The notes: generated from the letters alone by a model not told the origin. DNA of 64,000 bases from Proteus vulgaris (GCF_023100685.1 NZ_CP090064.1:2418001-2482000), one strand, 5' to 3'. Positions 1 to 10,089 are shown, numbered from the stretch's first letter. Made by a program: numbers and translations.

Positions 1-1
1 T

Positions 2-1943
2 CAACCCAAATTTATCTTAGATGAAAAAAATTATGATAATAGTCACTATATTTATAAAGAGCCTATTCGAACATTAAAAAAGTTAGGTAATTCCCCTGTG
101 ATCCGTTTTTACTGGGGATACCGTGCAACGGATGATGATTTAGGTCAATACTGTATTCCACTAAAAAATAAAGCAGGAGAAAGCTATCACCGCTTAGTTA
201 ATGAAATACTTAATCCTGAATACAGTCATAAAGATGAAAGATATTGGACTTCCGAAGATATAAAAAAATACAATATTGTACAAGAATACCATTCCCTGCC
301 TTACCGTAAAAAATGCCTCTTTATTAATGAAAAAATTAAACATAAAGGCCCTTTTTTCTGGGGCGGTGGACCGTTTCAAAATGGCTGTAATAATTTAGTC
401 AGTTTATGGAGTGAGTATGGCTTTAGCAATCTCGCGATGTTATGGACGGTGATCCCAATGCCTATTCCTTATAATGTACAGGCCTTTAACCCTGAATCAG
501 ACCGACTATTAACAAAATCCCCCCTCGCCACTATTATGCCCATGCCGTAAAACGCTTAGCTAATTTAGTCAAAAAAATACGTGAAAACAACCCCTATGAT
601 ACTGTCACTGTTATTTCACACAGCCAAGGCACGATGATAGCGTTAGCAGCGGCAGCGATTGAAGCCCCTGATAGCCTCTTTGTTTTAAATTCTCCCTATG
701 CCACAAAAGATAATTTCTTAAATAGTTACTCTTATGTTTACAATGAAAATATTGACCAAGCCCAGCGTGAAGCCACACTAGAAGCGATCATTGATAAGAT
801 TGCAAAAAACAAAAATAGATTAAAATCATCCCCCTGTAGTTATTCAGGATTAGTGGTGGGACTCAGTGACGATGAAAAAAGCTGGACCCCTGATGTCGTC
901 ATCTATAAAGGAGAAAAACTGGATGTGAGTGATAAAAGAAATATTGAAAAAAATAGGGAAAACAATAAGGAAAAATTAGCTAGAGGTGAAATGATTAAGG
1001 AAAGAGATAATCACGGGCGGTTCTATATTTATTGTAATCCGCACGATCGTGTAATGGGATCATCACCGTTAGAAAGTATTGGTTGGTGCCCACTTCCTAA
1101 TACTGAAGAAAGAGGACAAATACAGTATCATCCATTATTTGCCCTTGAGCATCCACCCTATATCAGAATGTTAGCACGTAATACGCCTTGTGGTGGAAAA
1201 CCTAATCCAAAAACTATATTTACTGATGCAAATAGACGATTCAGTGATGGTAATATTTTTTGGGACAGCAATACCAAAACATTAGAAGGCTTCGCATGGC
1301 CTGAGCCTTCAGCTAATATTTCACTAAATATTAATGCTCCAGAAGTACCTCATCCTATTACACCCGCTGAACTGGCAACCTTTGATGAAGATTTTGCCGT
1401 AATAGAAAAAAAGAGGAGAACCCAGCCCCTGAAATTAATATAGATGCTGATAACCAGAAAAAAAAGATACCTTTAGGTCAAGGTTATGGACAATTAATAT
1501 ATAACTCCAAAAGTAGGAGCTATGAGCCCAAAGATGCCGAATATTACTTCTATAAAGATCTCTATTCTTATCAACATCGTATTTGGGTAGAACTCACTCC
1601 AGAAGAGAAAAAAGTACTCAAGAATAATCGACTATTAGATCCTCAAGATCAAAATGCAACCACAAAGTATGAAACCGTAGAAGAGATGAGAACTCGTATT
1701 CGTGAATATAATCAACGCCCTACCGACCATGGTACATTACCAAGAAATTCACTGTTTCTTCGTCGCGTAGTCACTTATGATTTACCTATAGGTTATTGTG
1801 AAATAGGCAGAAGCCCAGAAAAGATGGATGAGTTAAGAAAATATGCGGATTGGCTAAGTGGCTTAGATATCTATATGGAAAAAGGTGAATTAGATTTACC
1901 AAAAATGCCAGATATCATCGAAAACCCGTTAAAGAAAAAATAA
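2..1943 (+). pseudogene. Type VI secretion Tle3-like phospholipase effector, 5' end outside window, two frameshifts
   Basis: The reading frame is already open at base 2, so the gene starts upstream of the window. Three consecutive frames together encode one protein of about 646 residues. Frame A runs to the stop at 548-550, frame B takes over in the C run at 519-524 and ends at 1441-1443, and frame C takes over in the A run at 1406-1412 and ends at 1943. Adding one C and one A to these runs would restore a single frame. The middle part contains VISHSQGTM, a lipase nucleophile elbow with the likely catalytic Ser, and later NPHDRVMG, a plausible acid-residue loop. This architecture fits alpha/beta-hydrolase T6SS effectors of the Tle3 (DUF3274) type, which attack membrane phospholipids of rival cells; that family call is from memory. 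As written it is probably inactive. Sequencing error in homopolymers is the main alternative. Confidence 0.62.
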
Positions 1944-1976
1944 CAATAAATGCTCAATATTCTAAATCTTAAAAAT

Positions 1977-2012
1977 AAGAAGTCCGCTTGAATTTATTCA
2001 AACGGACTTCTT
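1977..2012. terminator. Bidirectional rho-independent terminator
   Basis: A 10-bp perfect stem (AAGAAGTCCG with CGGACTTCTT) encloses a loop that itself contains a TTGAA/TTCAA pairing. It lies between the convergent effector gene and oppF, so it can end transcription from both sides. Confidence 0.75.
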
Positions 2013-2037
2013 CTCTTATCAATACTTATTGATTACA

Positions 2038-3045
2038 TTAAAGCGGATCCACTTTTAAGCAAGAGACTGCGTGGCGGAAGCTCCCTTCTAATAAAGGACG
2101 TGTTTTTGCACATTCTTCATCAGCCATCGGACAACGTGTACGGAATATACAGCCTGATGGTGGATTAATCGGAGAAGGTAATTCCCCCTCTAATAAATCA
2201 ATATGCTTGTTACGCTCTTTATCGGGATCAGGAATAGGCACTGCTGACATCAGCGCTTTGGTATAAGGGTGTAATGGATGATGATAAACTTCATCATAAG
2301 TCCCTAATTCCACCGCGTGTCCTAAATACATCACCAACACACGATCGGAAATATGTTTTACCACTGCCAGATCATGCGCAATAAAGATCAAAGATAATCC
2401 CATCTCTTTTTGAATATCTTTCAGCAAGTTCACTACTTGAGCCTGAATTGATACGTCTAATGCTGAAACAGGTTCATCACAAATCACTAATTTTGGTTCT
2501 AAAATTAACGCACGCGCAATACCAATACGCTGACATTGCCCACCTGAGAATTCATGAGGATAACGGTTAATTAAGTTTGGCAATAATCCAACCCGCATCA
2601 TCATTGCTTTCACTTTTTCAACCACCTGTGCCTGTTTCATTTTAGGGTGATAAGTTTTTAATGGTTCAGCAATGATATCGCCAATCGTCATTCTTGGGTT
2701 TAAGGAAGCCAGCGGATCTTGGAAAATCATCTGAATGTCTTGGCGAATATCTCGCCATTGCTTATTCCCCATTCCCAGTAAATCATTACCTAACCATGAG
2801 ACAGTTCCACCAGAGGCTTTGACTAAACCAATAATGGCACGCGCAAACGTCGATTTACCACAACCAGATTCACCAACAACACCAAGGGTTTCGCCTTCAT
2901 ATAGGCGCAGTGTGACACCGTCGACAGCTTTTAGACTTTTTTTCGCTTTCCAAAACCACTGCTTATTATCTTGAACATCGAAATAAACCTTTAAGTCATT
3001 CACTTCAAGAATAACTTTTCTATCTTGTAATGTGGCCTGCGTCAT
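2038..3045 (-). CDS. oppF: Oligopeptide ABC transporter ATPase OppF
   Basis: This cytoplasmic ATPase powers oligopeptide import with OppD. The 335 residues match the usual OppF length (334 in E. coli). Visible motifs in order are Walker A GESGCGKST, signature SGGQCQR, Walker B LVICDEPVSALD and the switch histidine in FIAHDLAV. The C-terminal oligopeptide extension follows, with HPLHPYTKAL and a Cys cluster (CIFRTRCPMADEEC). Its start overlaps the end of oppD by four bases (ATGA), implying translational coupling. It is the last gene of oppABCDF and ends just before a strong bidirectional terminator. Confidence 0.96.
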   Translation of the reverse strand: MTQATLQDRKVILEVNDLKVYFDVQDNKQWFWKAKKSLKAVDGVTLRLYEGETLGVVGESGCGKSTFARAIIGLVKASGGTVSWLGNDLLGMGNKQWRDIRQDIQMIFQDPLASLNPRMTIGDIIAEPLKTYHPKMKQAQVVEKVKAMMMRVGLLPNLINRYPHEFSGGQCQRIGIARALILEPKLVICDEPVSALDVSIQAQVVNLLKDIQKEMGLSLIFIAHDLAVVKHISDRVLVMYLGHAVELGTYDEVYHHPLHPYTKALMSAVPIPDPDKERNKHIDLLEGELPSPINPPSGCIFRTRCPMADEECAKTRPLLEGSFRHAVSCLKVDPL

Positions 3046-4028
3046 ACCAATTCCTCCACCGCTTTAAAACAGGCTCGTAATCGCCCTTGTGCAAATTGCG
3101 CTAATTCAGGCTCATTCGACAAACATTGCTCTGTTGCATACTGACAGCGTGGTTGGAATGGGCAACCTTTTGGTAAACGCAATAAGTTAGGAGGATTACC
3201 CGGAATGGTCGCTAGTCGCTCATCTTCACCGTCTAAACGCGGAACGGCTTGTAGCAAGCCAATAGAATAAGGGTGTGAGGGTTGATAGAAGATATCACGC
3301 GCTTTCCCGTACTCCATAGTACGCCCTGCATACATTACCAATACTTTATCGCAAATCCCTGCAACAACCCCTAAGTCATGGGTGATCATAATAATTGCAG
3401 TGTTTAAATCATTTTTAAGCTCATTTAACAGTGTCATGATTTGTGCTTGAACCGTCACATCAAGTGCTGTTGTTGGTTCATCTGCAATTAACAGTTTAGG
3501 CTTACACAGCAATGCCATTGCAATCATGACACGTTGACGCATCCCGCCTGAAAATTCATGAGGGTACATACTCATTCGTTTATGCGCTTCAGGCATTTTT
3601 ACGGCATCTAACATACGCACAGATTCCGCATAAGCATCATTTTTACTCATGCCTTTATGTAGCATTAATACTTCAATCAGCTGCGCGCCCACTTTCATAT
3701 AGGGATTTAATGAGGTCATTGGATCTTGAAATATCATGGATATTTCTTCAGCGCGCATTTTATTTAATTCACTTTGGCGAAGATTTAAGATCTCACGGCC
3801 ATTAAAATTGGCACTACCTGCTGTACGGCCATTTTTCGCTAATAATCCCATCAATGCGAATGCTGTTTGCGATTTACCTGAACCCGATTCACCAACAATT
3901 CCTAAGGTTTCACCTGCTGATAATTCAAAGTTCAGCTTATTAACGGCAGTGACATCACCATCTGCGGTACCAAAAGTGACGCTGAGATCTTTAACACTTA
4001 ATAACGACTTGTTTGTTGTATTTATCAT
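3042..4028 (-). CDS. oppD: Oligopeptide ABC transporter ATPase OppD
   Basis: This is the second ATPase of the oligopeptide permease, forming a heterodimer with OppF under the OppBC channel. The 328 residues carry Walker A GESGSGKS, signature SGGMRQR, Walker B LLIADEPTTALD and the switch motif MITHDLGVV. The C-terminal HPYSIGLL and Cys-rich segment (CPFQPRCQYATEQC) are typical of peptide-type ATPases. A good ribosome site (AAGGAG) precedes the ATG. It lies 10 bases after oppC and overlaps oppF. Confidence 0.96.
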   Translation of the reverse strand: MINTTNKSLLSVKDLSVTFGTADGDVTAVNKLNFELSAGETLGIVGESGSGKSQTAFALMGLLAKNGRTAGSANFNGREILNLRQSELNKMRAEEISMIFQDPMTSLNPYMKVGAQLIEVLMLHKGMSKNDAYAESVRMLDAVKMPEAHKRMSMYPHEFSGGMRQRVMIAMALLCKPKLLIADEPTTALDVTVQAQIMTLLNELKNDLNTAIIMITHDLGVVAGICDKVLVMYAGRTMEYGKARDIFYQPSHPYSIGLLQAVPRLDGEDERLATIPGNPPNLLRLPKGCPFQPRCQYATEQCLSNEPELAQFAQGRLRACFKAVEELV

Positions 4029-4038
4029 TTTGTTCTCC

Positions 4039-4947
4039 TTAACGATCTTTCGGGTCTAATGCATCACGTAAGCCATCACCGATAAAGTTAAAACAAAACA
4101 GTGTGATAACTAAAAATGCAGCCGGGAAAAGTATCAACCAAGGAGAAACTTCCATTGAGTTTGCACCATCACTTAATAGTGCGCCCCAACTACTTAATGG
4201 TTCTTGTGTTCCTAAACCTAAGAAGCTTAAGAAGGATTCAAATAAAATCATACTAGGCACTAATAGAGAGGCATAAACCACCACCACGCCTAATACGTTA
4301 GGCACAATATGTCTTAACACAATATTGCGTGATGACACACCACAGACTAATGCCGCTTCAATAAATTCTTTGCGTTTTAGACTTAAGGTTTGTCCTCTTA
4401 CAATACGCGCCATATCGAGCCAAGATACCATCCCAATCGCAACAAAAATCAGTAGGATATTTTGACCAAAAAATGTCACCAGTAAGATAACAAAGAACAT
4501 AAATGGGAATGAGTTTAATATTTCGAGTAAGCGCATCATAATTGAATCAACACGCCCACCAATATAACCCGCCATTGCGCCATAAAGTGTGCCAACAATG
4601 ACCGCAACAAAGGCTGCCGCAATACCAACCATTAATGAGATACGACCACCAATCGCAACCCGTACTAATAAGTCACGGCCTGATGAGTCAGTGCCAAAGT
4701 AGTGAGAAGAGGCAAAATCAGGTGCCATCGACATCATTTCCCAATCTGTATCGTCATAAACAAATGGCGATAACATTGGGGCAAAAATAACAAATAATAA
4801 AATAAAGAAAAGTAACACAAGACTCGTGATCGCAGCTTTATTGTGCATAAAACGACGACGAGCATCTTGCCATAAACTACGACCTTCAATATCTAGCTGC
4901 TCCGAGAAATTCCCCAGAGCTTCGCTGTTTTCCTTCAGTGATAACAT
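4039..4947 (-). CDS. oppC: Oligopeptide ABC transporter permease OppC
   Basis: This inner-membrane permease subunit pairs with OppB. The 302 residues match E. coli OppC length. An N-terminal cytoplasmic tail and first helix (about 35-55) are followed by the periplasmic HYFGTDSSGRDLL segment typical of OppC/DppC proteins, then five further helices. The coupling-helix EAA-type loop lies around EFIEAALVCGVSSRNIVLRHIVPN. It is 18 bases downstream of oppB in the same operon. Confidence 0.95.
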   Translation of the reverse strand: MLSLKENSEALGNFSEQLDIEGRSLWQDARRRFMHNKAAITSLVLLFFILLFVIFAPMLSPFVYDDTDWEMMSMAPDFASSHYFGTDSSGRDLLVRVAIGGRISLMVGIAAAFVAVIVGTLYGAMAGYIGGRVDSIMMRLLEILNSFPFMFFVILLVTFFGQNILLIFVAIGMVSWLDMARIVRGQTLSLKRKEFIEAALVCGVSSRNIVLRHIVPNVLGVVVVYASLLVPSMILFESFLSFLGLGTQEPLSSWGALLSDGANSMEVSPWLILFPAAFLVITLFCFNFIGDGLRDALDPKDR

Positions 4948-4965
4948 AACGCGCTCCAGTGTCTA

Positions 4966-5886
4966 TTAATAACGAATTTTCGGATCAATAACAGCATATA
5001 AAATATCGACAATTGCATTAAAGAAAATCGTTAATGCACCTACGATAATGGTCAAACTTAATACTAGTGAGTAATCTCGGTTTAAAGCGCCATTAACGAA
5101 AAGTTGTCCGATACCCGGCAATCCAAAGATGGTTTCAATCACCATTGAGCCCGTAATAATACCGACGAATGCAGGCCCCATATAAGAGATAACAGGTAGC
5201 AACGCAGGTTTTAAAGCATGACGCAGTACAATTCTTTTCATCGGCAAACCTTTCGCTTTTGCCGTTCTGATAAAGTTTGAGTGTAATACTTCAATCATTG
5301 AACTACGGGTAATACGCGAGATGCTAGCAATGTAAGAAAGTGATAATGCAATCATTGGCAACAACATATATTGCACCGCGCCACCATTCCAACCTCCAGC
5401 TGGTAACCACCTTAAGGTAATAGCGAAAATGAGCACTAACAGTGGTGCGACAACAAAACTCGGTATTACAACCCCCGTCATGGCAAAAGTCATGACGGTA
5501 TAATCCCATTTGGTGTTCTGATTCAGTGCCGCTATCACGCCTGCCCCCACACCTAAAATTACGGCAAAAATAAATGCCGACAGCCCTAATTTAGCTGAAA
5601 CAGGGAATGCTTTACCGACTAAGGTGTTTACACTGTAGTCTTTATATTTAAAAGAAGGCCCTAAATCCCCTTTCGATAACTGAATTAAATAATCGAAATA
5701 TTGCTTATAAATGGGATCGTTTAAATGGTATTTCGCTTCAATATTTGCCATTACCTCAGGCGGGAGTTTTCTTTCACCCGTAAAAGGGCTACCCGGCGCT
5801 AAGCGCATCATAAAGAACGAAATCGTTATTAGAATAAATAGAGTCGGTATCGCTTCCAGAAAGCGACGAAAAATAAATTTGAGCAT
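4966..5886 (-). CDS. oppB: Oligopeptide ABC transporter permease OppB
   Basis: This inner-membrane permease partner of OppC has 306 residues, the same as E. coli OppB. The first helix is at about residues 9-28, followed by the large periplasmic loop with the conserved LNDPIYKQYFDYL region, then five helices. The EAA-type loop (NFIRTAKAKGLPMKRIVLRHALK) contacts the ATPases. A ribosome site AGGAAC sits a few bases before the ATG. An intercistronic terminator separates it from oppA, so oppBCDF should be expressed below oppA. Confidence 0.95.
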   Translation of the reverse strand: MLKFIFRRFLEAIPTLFILITISFFMMRLAPGSPFTGERKLPPEVMANIEAKYHLNDPIYKQYFDYLIQLSKGDLGPSFKYKDYSVNTLVGKAFPVSAKLGLSAFIFAVILGVGAGVIAALNQNTKWDYTVMTFAMTGVVIPSFVVAPLLVLIFAITLRWLPAGGWNGGAVQYMLLPMIALSLSYIASISRITRSSMIEVLHSNFIRTAKAKGLPMKRIVLRHALKPALLPVISYMGPAFVGIITGSMVIETIFGLPGIGQLFVNGALNRDYSLVLSLTIIVGALTIFFNAIVDILYAVIDPKIRY

Positions 5887-5925
5887 TGCCCGTTCCTATA
5901 ACACAAACCTATTCAGGCGTGACGA

Positions 5926-5956
5926 TAAAAAGACCTTGCCTTAAAAAGACAAGGCC
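5926..5956 (-). terminator. Intercistronic terminator/attenuator after oppA
   Basis: On the minus strand a 9-bp stem (GGCCTTGTC with GGCAAGGTC, two G-U wobbles) is followed by five T. It sits between oppA and oppB and would let the binding-protein message exceed the permease message. Confidence 0.7.
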
Positions 5957-5964
5957 TCGCCCGA

Positions 5965-7602
5965 TTACTTAGCAATAATATACAAGTCTTTAGTATGTAA
6001 ATTATCTAATGGATCTTTACCTGAATAACCCCCAACATAAGGTTTCACTAAGCGGGTGTTTACATAGTAGTAAAGTGGAACGATAGCCGAATCTTTATCT
6101 AATACACCTTCAGCTTTTTGATAAATAGCGGCACGTTCATCATCAGATTTCACACGTAAAGACTCTTTGATCAATGCGTCAAATTCTGTGTTTTTATAGT
6201 GAACAGTGTTGTTACTGCTGTAAGACAGCATCATGTTCAGGAATGAAGAAGGTTCATTATAATCTGCACACCAACCGGCACGAGCAACATCATAAGTTCC
6301 TTGGTGACGAGTATCTAAGAACGTCTTCCATTCTTGGTTTTCAAGAGATACATCTGCACCTAAGTTTTTCTTCCAAATTGAAGAGGCAGCAATGGCTACT
6401 TTTTTGTGAAGATCAGAAGTGTTGTACAGCAGTTTAAATTTCAGTGGATTGGCTTTGTTATAGCCCGCCTCTTCTAACAATTGACGTGCTTTTTCATTAC
6501 GTTGTTCTTGAGTCCAAGTCGCAAACCACTCTGGTTTATTCTCTTTAATACCATCAGTAAATGGAGGGGTAAAGCCATAAGCTGGGATATCACCTTGGTT
6601 TTTTACTTTATAAGTGATGATATCTCTATCCATTGAAAGCTTAAGTGCTTCACGAACACGCGGATCGTTAAACGGTGCTTTCTCATTATTAATTTCATAA
6701 TAATAAGTACATAAATATGGACTTATGCGCAATTCATCTGGGATCTCTTTTTTCAGTTTTTGGAAAAGTTCGATCGGTAAATTGCTATATGTCATGTCGA
6801 TTTCACCCGCACGATAGCGGTTTACGTCGGTGACTTCTGATGAGATAGGTAGGAACGTAACTTTATCAATAACGGTACTTTTGTTATCCCAATATGTTGG
6901 GCTACGCTCTAAAACAATACGTTCGTTGACTGTCCAGTCTTTCAAATTATAAGCGCCGTTGCCGACGAAGTTAGCTGGCTGTGTCCATTTTTCGCCAAAT
7001 TTTTCAATCACTTTTTGGTTAACTGGCGACATGGAGGAGTGAGCTAATAATTTTGGTAAATAAGGCACTGCTTCAGATAAAGTAATTTCTAATGTATTGT
7101 TATCTAATGCCTTAACACCTAATTCTGTGGCTTTTTTCTTACCCGCAATAATATCGTCGATATTCACGATATGTGCATATTGTAGATAGCTTTCATAAGG
7201 AGATGCAGTATTAGGATCAGCTAAACGTTGCCAGCTATAAACGAAATCTTGTGCTGTAACAGGCTCACCATTTGACCATTTAGCGCCTTCACGAATTTTG
7301 AATGTCCAAACGGTGAAGTCTTTATTTTCCCAGCTAGTTGCTGAACCTGGTAAAATTTCGCCATCTGGGCCAACTATTGTCACACCTTCGAAAAGATCAC
7401 GAGCTAATGCAGATTCGGGCACACCTTCGATTTTATGAGGATCAAGCGATTGTGGTTCAGAACCATTATTACGTACAAGCACTTGTTTTTCAGCTAATTT
7501 CACCCCATCTGGAACAACCGCAGCGTTAGCTGTTAGCGCTGACAATCCAAAGATTGCGCTTATTGCAATCGCCAACGCACTCTTTTTAGTTAAATTACTC
7601 AT
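5965..7602 (-). CDS. oppA: Periplasmic oligopeptide-binding protein OppA
   Basis: This periplasmic receptor captures oligopeptides for the OppBCDF importer. It has 545 residues (E. coli OppA 543). Residues 1-27 are a signal peptide ending SALTANAAV with a likely cut after ANA. The mature protein begins VPDGVKLAEKQVLVRNNG and contains the SBP family 5 signature WTFKIREGAKWSNGEPVTAQDF. The minus-strand ribosome site GGGAG lies ten bases before the ATG. It is the promoter-proximal gene of oppABCDF, with its own terminator downstream. Confidence 0.96.
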   Translation of the reverse strand: MSNLTKKSALAIAISAIFGLSALTANAAVVPDGVKLAEKQVLVRNNGSEPQSLDPHKIEGVPESALARDLFEGVTIVGPDGEILPGSATSWENKDFTVWTFKIREGAKWSNGEPVTAQDFVYSWQRLADPNTASPYESYLQYAHIVNIDDIIAGKKKATELGVKALDNNTLEITLSEAVPYLPKLLAHSSMSPVNQKVIEKFGEKWTQPANFVGNGAYNLKDWTVNERIVLERSPTYWDNKSTVIDKVTFLPISSEVTDVNRYRAGEIDMTYSNLPIELFQKLKKEIPDELRISPYLCTYYYEINNEKAPFNDPRVREALKLSMDRDIITYKVKNQGDIPAYGFTPPFTDGIKENKPEWFATWTQEQRNEKARQLLEEAGYNKANPLKFKLLYNTSDLHKKVAIAASSIWKKNLGADVSLENQEWKTFLDTRHQGTYDVARAGWCADYNEPSSFLNMMLSYSSNNTVHYKNTEFDALIKESLRVKSDDERAAIYQKAEGVLDKDSAIVPLYYYVNTRLVKPYVGGYSGKDPLDNLHTKDLYIIAK

Positions 7603-7874
7603 CTTATAAAATACTCCCAGTTAGTGAGTTGGTTGTTAGACAACCATTCTGTGATGTTCAGTTGTGTTTTAGAACGGTTTACACAACTTATTGTTTTTAC
7701 AAAAAATAAATCAAACTTACTTAATTGCCATCAGTGCTTAATTGCCTGATAACATTATAATTTTTTTATGCCGTTATCTTTTTTTGTGTAGCTTTTTTAT
7801 TTTTTACTACCGTTAATGTCACTTTTAATCATTTAAATCGTACATAACTATAGAATACCGATAATTTACCAGTT
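7603..7874 (-). promoter_or_regulatory. opp operon promoter and leader with a 10-bp direct repeat
   Basis: On the minus strand a perfect TATAAT lies at 7754-7759, which would start transcription near 7747 and leave a leader of about 145 nt before oppA. I see no good -35 element. Two direct copies of CTTAATTGCC (plus-strand reading, 7720-7729 and 7737-7746, 17 bp apart) lie around the predicted start. Long leaders on oppA are small-RNA targets (GcvB) in related bacteria; no GcvB pairing was tested here. Confidence 0.4.
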
Positions 7875-9512
7875 TTAGTTATCTACCTTTATAAAATAGC
7901 GCTTTAAGTCCGTATAATCAAAGGGGTCTTTACCTGTAAATCCACCTACTTTTGGACTGACTAATCTAACACTGACGCGATAATAAACAGGTACTATCGC
8001 TGAATCCTTATCTAGCAAGGCTTCAGCACGTTGATAGAGTTGATGACGAGCACCATTATCGAGTGCAAGTAGTGCATTATTTAATGTGTCGTCATAGGCT
8101 TTATTTTCATAAAAGACCGTATTTAGGCTACTTTTAGAAAGAAATGAGTTTAAAAATGAAGTTGGTTCATTGTAATCTGCACACCATGTTGCTCTCGCAA
8201 CTTGGTAATTGCCCTGATTACGATTTTCTAGCGCCGTTTTCCATTCTTGATTTTGTAACGTGACATTAGCGCCAATACTTTTCTTCCACATTGATGCGGC
8301 TGCAATAGCTTGCTGTTTATTTTGATCTGATGTGTTGTAAAGCAATGTAAAAGTCAGCGGATTTTTACTATCAAATCCGGCTTCTTTTAATAACTCTCGC
8401 GCCCTTTCATTACGTTGTTGTTGTGTCCAATATGCCCATTTAGGTGGCTTAAAATTACCATTACCAATAAAAGAGGGTGTAAAAGAATAAGCAGGGATTT
8501 GCCCTTGCCCCATTATTTTTTCGGCAATTACTTGCCTATCAAGTGTTAATTTCACAGCTTCCCGAACGCGGGCGTCATCAAAAGGGGCTTTTTTATTATT
8601 GAGTTCATAATAAAAGGTACATAGATAAGGTGTAACGTGTAAATTATCAGGCTGTTCTTGCTTCATTTTTTTATAAAGAACTGGAGGAATAGCGCTGTTA
8701 GTAATATCAATTTCACCACTACGATAACGGTTAATATCGCTAGTTTCTGAGCTAATTGGCAAAAATGTGGCTTGCTCTATAATGGTATTTTTATTATCCC
8801 AATAAAGTGGATTACGCTTTAAAGTCACTTTTTCATTCACAACCCAATTTTCAATAACATAAGCACCATTGCCAACAAAGTTTTCTGGGCGAGTCCAATT
8901 CACGCCATATTTTTCAACAATCTCTTTTTTAACGGGTTTCAACGGTGTGTGACTGACCATATCGATTAAATAAGGAATTGGTTTGGTTAAATTGACTTGC
9001 AAAGTGTGAGGATCTATCGCTTTCACACCTAATGTTTCAGGGGATTTTTTGCCACTAAGAATATCTGTAATATTTTCAACATAAGCATATTCGAGATAAC
9101 TGGCATAAGGTGAACCGGTTTTAGGATCTACGACTCGACGCCAGCTATAAACAAAATCTTCAGCAGTAACTGGAGAACCATCACTCCATTTTGCATCTTC
9201 TCGCAAATAGAATGTCCACACCTTGTTATCATCTGTTTCCCAGCGTTGTGCAACGCCCGGCATACTTTCACCATTCGGTCCAACATAAGTCAGCCCTTCT
9301 AATAAATTTAAAATAATATTAGTTTCTGGTGCGCCTTCTACTTTATGCGGATCAAGAGATGAAACTTCAGTTCCGTTATTAATTACAATATTCTGTTGTT
9401 TTGCCAGAATAGTACCTTCAGGAAGAGTGACGGCATGAGAAAAAAAGGAGGTTAAGACAAGTGACATAATACTGAGTGGAAACACTGTTTTTAACGTAAC
9501 TTTATTTTTCAT
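7875..9512 (-). CDS. OppA-like periplasmic peptide-binding protein (second copy)
   Basis: This 545-residue paralogue of OppA lies just upstream of it and is alike along its whole length (for example WTFYLREDAKWSDGSPVTAEDF and the ending DKDSAIVPVYYRVSVRLVSPKVGG). The ATG at 9512 is chosen over an earlier start at 9557 because AGGAGAGGT sits directly before it and it begins a proper signal peptide (cut near SHA). No permease or ATPase genes accompany it, so it probably delivers a different set of peptides to OppBCDF. It has its own upstream region and a 272-base gap before oppA. Residue differences suggest an old duplication. Confidence 0.88.
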   Translation of the reverse strand: MKNKVTLKTVFPLSIMSLVLTSFFSHAVTLPEGTILAKQQNIVINNGTEVSSLDPHKVEGAPETNIILNLLEGLTYVGPNGESMPGVAQRWETDDNKVWTFYLREDAKWSDGSPVTAEDFVYSWRRVVDPKTGSPYASYLEYAYVENITDILSGKKSPETLGVKAIDPHTLQVNLTKPIPYLIDMVSHTPLKPVKKEIVEKYGVNWTRPENFVGNGAYVIENWVVNEKVTLKRNPLYWDNKNTIIEQATFLPISSETSDINRYRSGEIDITNSAIPPVLYKKMKQEQPDNLHVTPYLCTFYYELNNKKAPFDDARVREAVKLTLDRQVIAEKIMGQGQIPAYSFTPSFIGNGNFKPPKWAYWTQQQRNERARELLKEAGFDSKNPLTFTLLYNTSDQNKQQAIAAASMWKKSIGANVTLQNQEWKTALENRNQGNYQVARATWCADYNEPTSFLNSFLSKSSLNTVFYENKAYDDTLNNALLALDNGARHQLYQRAEALLDKDSAIVPVYYRVSVRLVSPKVGGFTGKDPFDYTDLKRYFIKVDN

Positions 9513-10089
9513 GGGTACCTCTCCTAATAAACAATAATTTATAGCGGGGTCGCTCAATTAACGTTAGGTATCGTTGTTAAATTTTGATTGTAATATTTGT
9601 GGCTCTTAGATATTTGCTGATATTAACGAGATAAAAAATGATAACAACACCCTTCTTTTTTACACTTATCGTAAATTTTGTCAATTAATGCGGTATTCTT
9701 ATCACTTAACTTTATTGAGCCCTCTAGCGTTCTATCTTGAGAAAATAAAAAATACATATCGAGAGAGGCAAAACAACAAATAAACATTAAATTAACATCA
9801 TGCAAGTTTTATAGATAGAAAACCTACTTAGCTCACAAAATTAATATAATTAGGATGGGTTTTAACCGACTCGCAGAACTTTATGATGCTTCGTTTGTAA
9901 AGAATTTCTTTTTGAAATTAATTATAAATAACAATAAATTCATCTTTAGACTGAATAATAATTCTAATTTAAAAACATTTATAGATTATTAAATATTCAC
10001 TTTTATTGTTTATTTTTAAAATTTAATCTAAATGTTTAATTGAAATAAAAATAAAAAATATTTTCATTTCCGTTTCTATGTATTAGATG
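9513..10089. other. AT-rich intergenic region, no gene supported
   Basis: This stretch should hold the promoter of the second oppA-like gene (minus strand). One 60-codon open frame (9623-9805, minus) has an unlikely composition, no convincing ribosome site and no family I recognise. I see no structured RNA here. Confidence 0.5.

Noticed and set aside
9623-9805. 60-codon open frame on the minus strand
   Set aside because: No ribosome site, odd composition, no recognisable domain, and located in AT-rich intergenic DNA.
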